Assembly: GCF_916618755.1 (NCBI RefSeq)
Contig: NZ_CAKAKB010000003.1
Location: 1,178,001-1,242,000 of the forward strand
Direction of reading: 5' to 3'
Source: Actinotalea sp. Marseille-Q4924
Lineage (GTDB): Bacteria > Actinomycetota > Actinomycetes > Actinomycetales > Cellulomonadaceae
DNA: 64,000 nucleotides
Part shown: piece after piece, positions 35,659 through 43,329 of the stretch
Position numbering within the stretch: position 1 is the stretch's first letter
How the letters are laid out: every line of letters starts with the position of its first letter
Made by a program: the position numbers and the translations under genes
The notes under the pieces: model-generated
Database searches by the model: none
The model's input: only the letters and a program-made list of their open reading frames with translations
Told to the model about the DNA's origin: nothing

Positions 35659-36486
35659 ATGACCAGGTTTGTCCGGAAGTCCTCCCTGACCGTGGCCACC
35701 GCCGCCCTCGCCCTCGCCGTCACGGGCTGCTCGACGGCCGCCGACGACGACGCCGCGACCGTCGAGGGCACCCGGGAGGACAGCTCCTGGTCCGACGTGC
35801 AGGAGGCCGGCGTGCTCGTGGTCGGCACGGAGGGCACCTACCGGCCGTTCTCGTTCCACGAGGAGGGCTCCGGCGACCTCGTCGGCTACGACGTCGAGGT
35901 CATCGAGGCCGTCGCCGAGGAGCTCGGCGTGGACGTCGAGTTCGAGGAGACCCAGTGGGACGCGATCTTCGCGGGCCTGGAGGCGGGGCGCTTCGACGTC
36001 ATCGCCAACCAGGTGTCGATCACCCCGGAGCGTGAAGAGGCGTACACGTTCACCGAGCCGTACACCGTCTCCAACGGCGTCGTCGTCGTCCGGGCCGACG
36101 AGGACTCCATCGACTCCTTCGAGTCGCTCGACGGCAAGGTGACCGCGCAGTCCCTGACGAGCAACTGGAAGGCGCTGGCCGAGGAGAGCGGCGCGCGGAT
36201 CGAGGCCGTCGAGGGCTGGGCGCAGGCCGTCGCGCTGGTCGAGCAGGAGCGCGTCGATGCGACGATCAACGACAAGCTGACGTTCCTGGACTACGCGAAG
36301 AACAACGACGCCTCTGGGCTGAAGGTCGCCGCCGAGACCGACGAGCAGTCCTACAGCGCCTTCGCCCTGGCGCAGGGCCGTGACGAGCTCGCCCGGGCGA
36401 TCGACGAGGCCCTGGCCACCCTCGCGGAGAACGGCACGCTGGCCGAGATCTCGGAGAAGCACTTCGGCGCCGATGTCACCCGCTGA
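35659..36486 (+). CDS. amino-acid ABC transporter substrate-binding lipoprotein
   Basis: A 275-residue lipoprotein: signal with lipobox LAVTGC, then a type-3 (SBP_bac_3) periplasmic-binding fold (GVLVVGTEGTYRPFSF, LVGYDVEVIEAVAEELGVDVEFEETQWDAIFAGLEAGRFDVIAN). The pattern resembles cystine or polar amino-acid binders such as TcyJ/FliY. The ATG is preceded by AAGGA. It is first in an operon with permease and ATPase. The gene shows no sign of mobility and is probably ordinary nutrition. Confidence 0.9.
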   Translation: MTRFVRKSSLTVATAALALAVTGCSTAADDDAATVEGTREDSSWSDVQEAGVLVVGTEGTYRPFSFHEEGSGDLVGYDVEVIEAVAEELGVDVEFEETQWDAIFAGLEAGRFDVIANQVSITPEREEAYTFTEPYTVSNGVVVVRADEDSIDSFESLDGKVTAQSLTSNWKALAEESGARIEAVEGWAQAVALVEQERVDATINDKLTFLDYAKNNDASGLKVAAETDEQSYSAFALAQGRDELARAIDEALATLAENGTLAEISEKHFGADVTR

Positions 36487-36507
36487 TCAGTACGGGAGTC
36501 GGCGACC

Positions 36508-37176
36508 GTGAGCCCGGAGACCCTAGAGCTCGTCACCGACTCGCTGTGGCCGATCGTCCGCGGCGCGATCACCGGCACGATCCCGCTGACGCTGATGTCG
36601 TTCGCGGTGGGGCTGGTGATCGCGCTCCTGGTCGCCCTGATGCGGCTGTCCCGGAAGCGGTGGCTGTCCGCGCCGGCACGCGCGTACGTGTCGGTGGTGC
36701 GCGGCACCCCGTTGCTGGTGCAGCTGTTCGTGATCTTCTACGGCCTGCCGTCCATCGGGGTGGTCATCGACCCGTGGCCCAGCGCCGTCGTCGCCTTCTC
36801 GATCAACGTCGGCGGGTACGCCGCCGAGGTGATCCGGGCGGCGATCCTCTCCGTGCCCAAGGGGCAGTGGGAGGCCGCGCACATGGTCGGGATGTCGCAC
36901 CAGCTCGCGCTGCGGCGGATCATCCTGCCCCAGGCGGTCCGGGTGTCCGTGCCGCCCCTGTCGAACACGTTCATCAGCCTGGTCAAGGACACGTCCCTGG
37001 CGTCGCTCATCCTCGTCACGGAGCTGTTCCGGGAGGCCCAGCAGATCGCGGCGTTCAGCCAGGAGTTCATGGTGCTCTACCTGGAGGCGGCAGCCGTGTA
37101 CTGGGTCATCTGCCTCGCCCTGTCCGCCGGGCAGAGCCGGTTGGAGCGACGATTGGACCGCTATGTCGCCCGGTGA
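36508..37176 (+). CDS. amino-acid ABC transporter permease
   Basis: A 222-residue HisM/TcyL-type permease with five hydrophobic segments and the EAA loop EAAHMVGMSHQLALRRIILPQA that contacts the ATPase. The conserved VRGTPLLVQLFVIFYGLP is present. GTG start 21 bases after the binding-protein gene. Its end overlaps the ATPase start by 14 bases. Confidence 0.92.
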   Translation: MSPETLELVTDSLWPIVRGAITGTIPLTLMSFAVGLVIALLVALMRLSRKRWLSAPARAYVSVVRGTPLLVQLFVIFYGLPSIGVVIDPWPSAVVAFSINVGGYAAEVIRAAILSVPKGQWEAAHMVGMSHQLALRRIILPQAVRVSVPPLSNTFISLVKDTSLASLILVTELFREAQQIAAFSQEFMVLYLEAAAVYWVICLALSAGQSRLERRLDRYVAR

Positions 37177-37978
37177 CCACGACGTCCTCGAGCCGCCCGG
37201 CGGCCACCCGCCCGGCTCCGCCCACGAGCCCCTGCTCCTTGTCGACGGGCTCGGGAAGCGGTTCGGCGACCACGAGGTGCTGCGGTCGGTGGACCTGCGC
37301 GTGGCACGCGGGCAGGTGCTCGCGCTCATCGGCCCCTCCGGCTCGGGCAAGACGACGGCGCTGCGGTGCCTAAACGGGCTCGAGCGCCCGGACGCCGGGC
37401 GCGTCGCCGTCGGCCCCGACCTGCTCGTGGACTTCTCCCGCGGTGCGTCCAAGCAGCAGGTCGCCGCCCTGCGGGACTGCTCGGCGATGGTGTTCCAGCA
37501 CTACAACCTCTTCCCGCACAAGACCGTGCTGGAGAACGTCATCGAGGGCCCGGTCGTCGTGCAGCGCCGCCCCAGGGCCCAGGTGACGGCCGAGGCGACC
37601 GAGCTGCTCGACCGGGTCGGGCTCGCCGCGAGGAAGGACGCCTACCCCTTCGAGCTGTCCGGGGGGCAGCAGCAGCGGGTCGGCATCGTCCGCGCCCTCG
37701 CGCTGCGGCCCACCCTGCTCCTCTTCGACGAGCCGACCTCAGCCCTGGACCCCGAGCTCGACGGCGACGTCCTCGGGCTCATCAAGGAGCTCGCGGACGA
37801 GGGCTGGACCATGGTGATCGTCACCCACGAGCTGCAGTTCGCCCGTGAGGTCGCCGACCAGGTCGCGTTCATCGACGGCGGCACGATCGTCGAGCACGGC
37901 CACCCGGACCGGGTCCTGCGCGACCCCCGCGAGGAGCGCACCCGGCAGTTCGTCCAGCGGCTCCTGCACCCCTTCTAG
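37163..37978 (+). CDS. amino-acid ABC transporter ATP-binding protein
   Basis: A 271-residue GlnQ/TcyN-type ATPase: Walker A GPSGSGKTTAL, Q-loop MVFQHYNLFPHKTVLENV, signature LSGGQQQRV, Walker B LLLFDEPTSALDPE, H-loop VTHE. It completes the importer, probably for cystine or another polar amino acid. The N-terminus carries about 25 extra Pro/Gly residues before the domain, so a later start is possible. Confidence 0.93.
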   Translation: MSPGDHDVLEPPGGHPPGSAHEPLLLVDGLGKRFGDHEVLRSVDLRVARGQVLALIGPSGSGKTTALRCLNGLERPDAGRVAVGPDLLVDFSRGASKQQVAALRDCSAMVFQHYNLFPHKTVLENVIEGPVVVQRRPRAQVTAEATELLDRVGLAARKDAYPFELSGGQQQRVGIVRALALRPTLLLFDEPTSALDPELDGDVLGLIKELADEGWTMVIVTHELQFAREVADQVAFIDGGTIVEHGHPDRVLRDPREERTRQFVQRLLHPF

Positions 37979-38067
37979 GTCCCGATCGCGGATGGGTCCC
38001 CGTCGCGCAAGACGCCCGTGACGCCCGAGGGCGCGCCGCCATACCGCCGAGGGAAAATGGTTAGCCT

Positions 38068-38085
38068 CTTCAGCGAACCTTGACG
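38068..38085 (+). promoter_or_regulatory. CopR-like tandem repeat, site 1
   Basis: CTTCAGCGAACCTTGACG matches 14 of 18 positions of the consensus CTTCATCGRACCTTCATC (half-sites 11 bases apart). It lies 76 bases before the Lgt-like fusion gene. This is the most degenerate site of the seven together with 52555 and 62495. Confidence 0.45.
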
Positions 38086-38161
38086 CTTCCCGAGTGAGCA
38101 GCGCAGGGTTCCCTCGGCATCGTGGGGCCGGCATCTGTTCCAGGTCCTACGAGAGGCGACC

Positions 38162-39592
38162 ATGGCACGTCGATCAGCCAAGAGGCGAGCCCCGGGGGCG
38201 CGGAAGACTTCGCCGGCACGTCCCCGATCAGAGACCCCCCGGTCTGACCGCTCGGCACACGATACGGCTCATCCTCCGGCACAGGCGCCGATCCATCCAC
38301 TGCCGCTCCGTGTCCCCCTGCTCGCTGTTCCCCGGCCGGGCGCTTCCCAGCGCCAGGCACCTCCACCCGACGTACCCCGGCCGAAGAACACCAGCACAGC
38401 CAGTAGCACCTCCGTCGGCCGCACTCCGAGCCTGGCCCCGGGGCCGGCACCGTTGCCTGCCGCACAGCCGATGCCGCGGCTGGCACGGGTCAGCGGTGCG
38501 GGCGGCACAGCAGGCGCTGTGGAGTTCGTCAAGGCACCGTTCCCCTTCATGGGCGAGCTGCGACCCCATGCCTTAGGCATCACCTACTGGTTCGATCCTC
38601 CGACCATGCCGGTTCCGTATGAGGTGGTGGTCCGCCTCACCGGCCGTCGCCTCGACGTCGAAGGTGCCCGGACCCCCTCCGATGACTTCGTCGTTGTGGC
38701 GACGCTCGCAGAGGTCCGGCCAACCAGCGGTCGGACGGCCTTGACGCAACGCGTTGTGGGGAAGGCTCCTGGGCGCTGGCACGTCACGGCGGACGCCCTG
38801 GCGAGGGTGAGCTCCGGTGGCGACCGCAAGGAGGTCGTGCGACTGCCCTCTGCGGAGGCCGTCGGAGCGTCGACCTTCACGGCGGTGGCAACGATGCGGG
38901 CGCCGGGGGTTCTGCTGGGTGCCTGGCCTGCGATGGTCGGCCTCGGGGTTGTGATGGCCATCATCCTGCAAAGCGTCCTTGCACGGGTCCACGGCCTCGC
39001 ATCCGGCAAGGTCCTGGGCGTTGCCCTCGTAGCCAGCGTCCTGGGCGCTCTCGGCGCGAAGGTGTACTACCGGCTTACTCACCTGAAGGAGCGCGCGAGG
39101 CCAGTGTTCTCGGGCCTGAGCGTTCAAGGTTTCGTCATCGTCGCCACAGCCACCTTCGTCGTCGGCGGAGCCGTTCAAGGCCTCGCTGTCGGGCACCTCC
39201 TGGACGCCACGGTGCCCGCACTCCTCGTCGGTCAGGCCGTCGGCCGGCTCGGCTGTCTCCTTGCCGGATGTTGTGCCGGGGTCCCTACGAGCTCGCGATG
39301 GGGTCTTTGGTCATCCGACCGTCGCGTGGGGACCCGTCGCCTGCCGGTGCAGCTCATGGAGGCGGCTGCGGCCGCAAGCCTCGCGGTAGTGACCACAGTC
39401 ATCGCGTGGCGGGTACCGCCGTCGTGGGCAGGCCTTCTCTTCATCGGTGGGCTCGCGGGATACGTCCTCGCACGCCAGCTCCTGTTCCCTCTTCGCGGGC
39501 TCCCACGATCGACCCGGCACGGGCGCCACGTCACCATGACGTTGGCTGCGCTGACGCTGGTCGGCACACTCGGGGCAGCTTTGGTCGCCTGA
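38162..39592 (+). CDS. prolipoprotein diacylglyceryl transferase-like protein with N-terminal extension
   Basis: A 476-residue protein, far longer than Lgt (about 270). A basic, Pro/Ser-rich stretch (1-110) is followed by a soluble beta-rich domain (about 120-240; PFPFMGELRPHALGITYWFDPPTMPVPYEVVVRLTGRRLDVE) and then a membrane part of six to seven helices. That part contains VGRLGCLLAGCCAG, WGLWSSDRR and RRLPVQLMEA, the divergent Lgt signature seen in Lgt-like proteins. GAGAGG precedes the ATG. Lgt transfers diacylglycerol to the lipobox Cys. Whether this version does so is unclear; the double CC in the active region and the fused outer domain hint at a metal or redox role. Confidence 0.7.
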   Translation: MARRSAKRRAPGARKTSPARPRSETPRSDRSAHDTAHPPAQAPIHPLPLRVPLLAVPRPGASQRQAPPPDVPRPKNTSTASSTSVGRTPSLAPGPAPLPAAQPMPRLARVSGAGGTAGAVEFVKAPFPFMGELRPHALGITYWFDPPTMPVPYEVVVRLTGRRLDVEGARTPSDDFVVVATLAEVRPTSGRTALTQRVVGKAPGRWHVTADALARVSSGGDRKEVVRLPSAEAVGASTFTAVATMRAPGVLLGAWPAMVGLGVVMAIILQSVLARVHGLASGKVLGVALVASVLGALGAKVYYRLTHLKERARPVFSGLSVQGFVIVATATFVVGGAVQGLAVGHLLDATVPALLVGQAVGRLGCLLAGCCAGVPTSSRWGLWSSDRRVGTRRLPVQLMEAAAAASLAVVTTVIAWRVPPSWAGLLFIGGLAGYVLARQLLFPLRGLPRSTRHGRHVTMTLAALTLVGTLGAALVA

Positions 39593-39863
39593 CGCGGCCG
39601 GATCGCGCGCGCATGAGCCGCTGCCTCCTTGCCGGTGTGCTGCGGCTCGGCAACTTTGTCCACCACGGTCCGGCCACAGCCCGCGATGCCGCTGACGGCG
39701 TCGGTCGCCGTCAACGGACCGCGAAGTCGGCCCGTCCATATCCAGGCCTCCCAGTCCCGTCGCCGGCCATCGCTCCCGCGAACAGCCGCGCCAACTTCGA
39801 TGGAACCCTTGGCTCCCGCCATCCGGATTACGGACGGACAGCTCTGAAGGCGGTCGCCGGGAC

Positions 39864-40262
39864 TCACTCCAGATGTCGTCGCAGGAACGCAAGCAACTCC
39901 AAGCCCTCGGGAGTGGGCACCGACCCACGACCGGCGCAGTCTGGGCACGGGCGGCTCCGCGGCTCGTCTGGGCGTGCGCCTGCATGAGCGGTCAACCGCT
40001 CCTCGATCAGTCGCTGCAAGACGGGCTCCTGCAGCGCGCCCTCCCACATCTTCGCCAGTGGGACGCGTTCGCGGTCCCAGCGTTCCCAGACCTCGCTAGG
40101 CAGGTCCCCCATGCCGTCACACGACGAACACCACTGCTCGAAGCGGGCGGCGAGTGGTTCGTCTGCGAACGAAAAGCCGGTCACGTCGCCCTGGCCCTGT
40201 CGGCACTGCACCGAGGTAGCTGTTCGAGAAGGTTGCGTCGCCTCAGACGCGTCCCACGGCAC
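39864..40262 (-). CDS. small protein with two CxxCxGxG zinc-finger motifs
   Basis: A 132-residue hypothetical protein. It contains two DnaJ-type cysteine motifs, CSSCDGMGD (about residue 44) and CPDCAGRG (about residue 107), which could form one zinc site. The N-terminal 25 residues look non-native. A neighbouring frame upstream (to 40,474) has plausible protein sequence (LAPAQLRLLEREIERP), so the gene may be frameshifted near 40,200-40,260. Function unknown. Confidence 0.45.
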   Translation of the reverse strand: MPWDASEATQPSRTATSVQCRQGQGDVTGFSFADEPLAARFEQWCSSCDGMGDLPSEVWERWDRERVPLAKMWEGALQEPVLQRLIEERLTAHAGARPDEPRSRPCPDCAGRGSVPTPEGLELLAFLRRHLE

Positions 40263-40475
40263 AGCGGCTCGGGACGCCCTCCGCCACTCGGGTCCCCTGA
40301 GGCGTCAGGTTCTTGGGCAGCGACGAACTGGTGCAGCGTCAGGGGACGTGACCGTCCGCCAGAGGCGGGGCGCTCGATCTCACGCTCCAGGAGCCTGAGC
40401 TGTGCGGGGGCCAGGAGACCGGCCACTACGCCTGGTGCGCCATCGACGGCCGCACGGACCGGGGCGGGCGCCATG

Positions 40476-42932
40476 TCATCGGATGCCGGCGGGAGCTGGT
40501 GCAGGCTCCCGATCGGTCGTTGCGCCCTGCGACGCAGCCGGAGGGTGCACGGGCAACCGAAGACGCTTGAGGAGCAGGGCGTTAGCAGTGACGATCACCG
40601 TGGATCCCGACATCGACAGGGCCGCGATCTCGGGCCGCAGCATCAGCCCGAACGCGGGATAGAACACCCCAGCGGCGATGGGCAGTGCGATGGCGTTGTA
40701 GCCGATCGCCCAGGCGAGGTTCTGCCGTTCCTTGTGCACCGTGCCGCGGCCGATACGCAGGGCCACGGACACGTCAAGGGGGTCGGAGCGCATCAGGACG
40801 ATGTCGGCCGTCTCGATCGCCACGTCCGTCCCCGCCCCGATCGCAATGCCGACGTCGGCCTGGGCCAACGCGGGGGCGTCGTTCACGCCGTCGCCGACCA
40901 TCGCCACAGTCTTGCCCGCCGCCTGCAGCTCGATGACCTTGTCCGCCTTGTCGCCGGGCAGGACCTCGGCGATGACGCTGTCTATTCCCAGTTGGCCGGC
41001 GATCCGGCGGGCGGTGGCCTCGTTGTCACCGGTGAGCATGACGACCTCGATCCCCGACTCGTGCAATGCGGCGACGGCCGCGGCGGCGGTCTCGCGGGGG
41101 GCGTCGGCCAGGGCGATGACGCCCACAGCGCGTCCGTCCACGGCAGCGAGCACCGCTGTGCGGCCCGACGCCGCCAGCTCCTCGCGAGGCGCGGCGAGTT
41201 CGCCGAGGTCGACGCCCTCCTTCGTCATGAGGCGCAGGTTGCCCACCAGCACCCGCCGACCGTCGACCACTGCCGAGGCGCCGTGTCCTGGCACGTTGAG
41301 AAACTCGTCGACGTCAGCCACGAGGACGCCCCGCTGGGCGGCGTGGCTCTCGATCGCCCGGGCCAGGGGGTGCTCCGACTCGCGTTCGACCGCTGCGACC
41401 AGCCCGAGGACCTCCTCCTCGCTCATCCCGGCCACGACGACGTCGGTGACCTCGGGCTCGCCCTTGGTCAGGGTGCCGGTCTTGTCCAGGACCACCGTGT
41501 CAACCCGCGCAGTGCCCTCGAGGGCGGTGGCGTTCTTGAACAGCACCCCGCGCTGAGCGCCCAGCCCGGTCCCGACCATGATGGCCGTGGGCGTGGCCAG
41601 GCCCAGCGCGTCCGGGCAGGTGATCACGACGACCGTGATCGCGAACAGCATCGCCAGCGCCACATCCGCGCCGGCGAGCATCCAGACCGCGAAGGTGACC
41701 GCACCACCGATCAAGGCCACGAAGACGAGCCAGAACGCGGCGCGGTCGGCCAGCCGCTGCCCAGGTGCCTTGGAGTTCTGGGCCTCCTGGACCAGCTTGA
41801 CGATCTGCGCCAACGCCGTATCGGCGCCGACCTTCGTCGCCCGGGCCCGCAGGGTGCCCGTGGTGTTGATGGACGCGCCGATCAGCTCCGCCCCCGGCGC
41901 CTTGGCCACGGGCATGGACTCTCCGGTCACCATCGACTCGTCGACCTCGGACTCCCCGTCCTCCACCACCGCGTCGACGGGGATCTTCGACCCAGGCCGC
42001 ACGAGCAGAAGGTCTCCGACGACCACCTCGGATGTCCGCACCTCGACCGGCTCGCCATCACGCACGACCACGGCCTGCGCCGGCGCGAGCTCGAGCAGCG
42101 TGCGGACAGCGTCGTTGGCGCCGCCCCGGGCTCGCATCTCCAACCAGTGGCCGAGCAGGACGAAGGTGGTCAGGACCGTCGCTGCCTCGTAGAACACCTC
42201 CCCGCCACCGACAAGGGTGACCACCACGCTGTACAACCAGCCCGCGCCGACAGCCACAGCGACCAGGACCATCATGTCCAGGGTCCGGGCCTTCAGGGCC
42301 CGATAGGCACCGTCGAAGAAGATCCAGGCCGAGTAGAAGACGACGGGTACGGACAGGATCAGCGAGAAGACGTCATCCCGGAGACCGAAGGGCGCCGGAG
42401 CGGTGAACCCCAGGACCTCACGTCCGATGGGCGACCAGAACAAGATCACCAAAGAGAGGATCGCGGCGACCAGGAACCGGTTGCGCATGTCCCGGGCCAT
42501 GTCCGCCATCGACCCGCCGTGTCCGCCGTGCCCCATGGCCTCGTGGGAGGAGCGATCAGTCTGAGCGCCGCCGCCGTGGCTGTCGTGCTCAGCGGACCCA
42601 CGCCCCGCGGAACCGTGACCGACGTCAGGCTGCGCCTTGGCGTGCGTGTGGTCCGAGGCAAGCGACTCGGTCGGGGCCGGCTCCGTCAACGGGTGGCACA
42701 GGTGGCCCGGGACCGACTGTCCCCTGCAGTGGTACCCGCAGTCGTTGACCCAGCTCACCAGGTGGGCCACGGAGGTCTGATCTGGGTCGTAGGTGACGGT
42801 GGCCGTCTGCGAGACAGCACTCGCCTCGACCGCGAGCACTCCTTGCTGGCGCATGAGGGTGTTCTCGATGACCGCCTCGGAGGTGGCCCAGTGCAGACCA
42901 CCCACCTCCAGCACCGTGGACTGACGACCCAT
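40476..42932 (-). CDS. copB: copper-type P1B ATPase with CPD metal motif and degenerate HMA domain
   Basis: An 818-residue metal ATPase. Residues 5-65 look like an HMA domain, but the CxxC metal site is replaced (GGLHWATSEAVIENTL). A His/Gly-rich segment (residues 90-145, ending HEAMGHGGHGGSM) follows. The membrane motif is ITCPDALGLATPT (C439-P-D441) instead of CPC or CPH. Phosphorylation is at DKTGT (D483), and GDGVNDAPALA is intact. The His-rich N-terminus recalls CopB-type pumps. It is the last gene of the minus-strand operon, 44 bases after csoR, so copper export is the likely role. The symbol is by resemblance. Confidence 0.85.
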   Translation of the reverse strand: MGRQSTVLEVGGLHWATSEAVIENTLMRQQGVLAVEASAVSQTATVTYDPDQTSVAHLVSWVNDCGYHCRGQSVPGHLCHPLTEPAPTESLASDHTHAKAQPDVGHGSAGRGSAEHDSHGGGAQTDRSSHEAMGHGGHGGSMADMARDMRNRFLVAAILSLVILFWSPIGREVLGFTAPAPFGLRDDVFSLILSVPVVFYSAWIFFDGAYRALKARTLDMMVLVAVAVGAGWLYSVVVTLVGGGEVFYEAATVLTTFVLLGHWLEMRARGGANDAVRTLLELAPAQAVVVRDGEPVEVRTSEVVVGDLLLVRPGSKIPVDAVVEDGESEVDESMVTGESMPVAKAPGAELIGASINTTGTLRARATKVGADTALAQIVKLVQEAQNSKAPGQRLADRAAFWLVFVALIGGAVTFAVWMLAGADVALAMLFAITVVVITCPDALGLATPTAIMVGTGLGAQRGVLFKNATALEGTARVDTVVLDKTGTLTKGEPEVTDVVVAGMSEEEVLGLVAAVERESEHPLARAIESHAAQRGVLVADVDEFLNVPGHGASAVVDGRRVLVGNLRLMTKEGVDLGELAAPREELAASGRTAVLAAVDGRAVGVIALADAPRETAAAAVAALHESGIEVVMLTGDNEATARRIAGQLGIDSVIAEVLPGDKADKVIELQAAGKTVAMVGDGVNDAPALAQADVGIAIGAGTDVAIETADIVLMRSDPLDVSVALRIGRGTVHKERQNLAWAIGYNAIALPIAAGVFYPAFGLMLRPEIAALSMSGSTVIVTANALLLKRLRLPVHPPAASQGATTDREPAPAPAGIR

Positions 42933-42976
42933 GATCGTGTCTTCCCTTCGTCGCTTGCTGGCTCCGGGGTGACGCC

Positions 42977-43255
42977 CTAGCTCCGCACGAGCCGGGCGAT
43001 GGCGTCGGTGGCTTCCTTGAGCTTGGCGTCCTTCTCCTGCCCACCGGCCTGTGCGGCGTCGACCAGGCAGTGGCTCATGTGGTCCGCGAGCAGTCCCAGC
43101 GCCACGGCCTGCAGTGCACGTGAGGCGGCAGAGACCTGCGTGAGGATGTCGATGCAGTACTTGTCGTCTTCGACCATACGGGCGATCCCGCGGACCTGGC
43201 CCTCGATGCGGTGCAACCGGACCAGCAGGTCCTGCTTCGGGTCGGTGTCGGTCAT
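42977..43255 (-). CDS. csoR: CsoR copper-sensing repressor
   Basis: A 92-residue all-helical CsoR/RcnR-family repressor. The Cu(I) ligands are in place: C34 (KYCIDILTQ), H59 and C63 (ADHMSHCL). The DNA-facing LLVRLHRIEGQVRGI is conserved. The ATG at 43255 follows AGGAGG; the longer frame is not needed. It lies between two copper ATPase genes in the same operon and should autoregulate through the ATACC..GGTAT box at 46365-46381. Confidence 0.95.
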   Translation of the reverse strand: MTDTDPKQDLLVRLHRIEGQVRGIARMVEDDKYCIDILTQVSAASRALQAVALGLLADHMSHCLVDAAQAGGQEKDAKLKEATDAIARLVRS

Positions 43256-43329
43256 CACGTCCTCCTGCCGGAAGGTCCCCGGGGCGCCGCGGCTGTCACC
43301 TCCCGCGACGCCCCGGGGCTTCACCGGGG

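Noticed and set aside
39873-42980. A 1,035-residue plus-strand reading frame opposite the copper ATPase
   Set aside because: It is the antisense of a well-supported P-type ATPase; it is rich in Arg, Gly, His and Asp with no domain, a usual artefact in high-GC genes.
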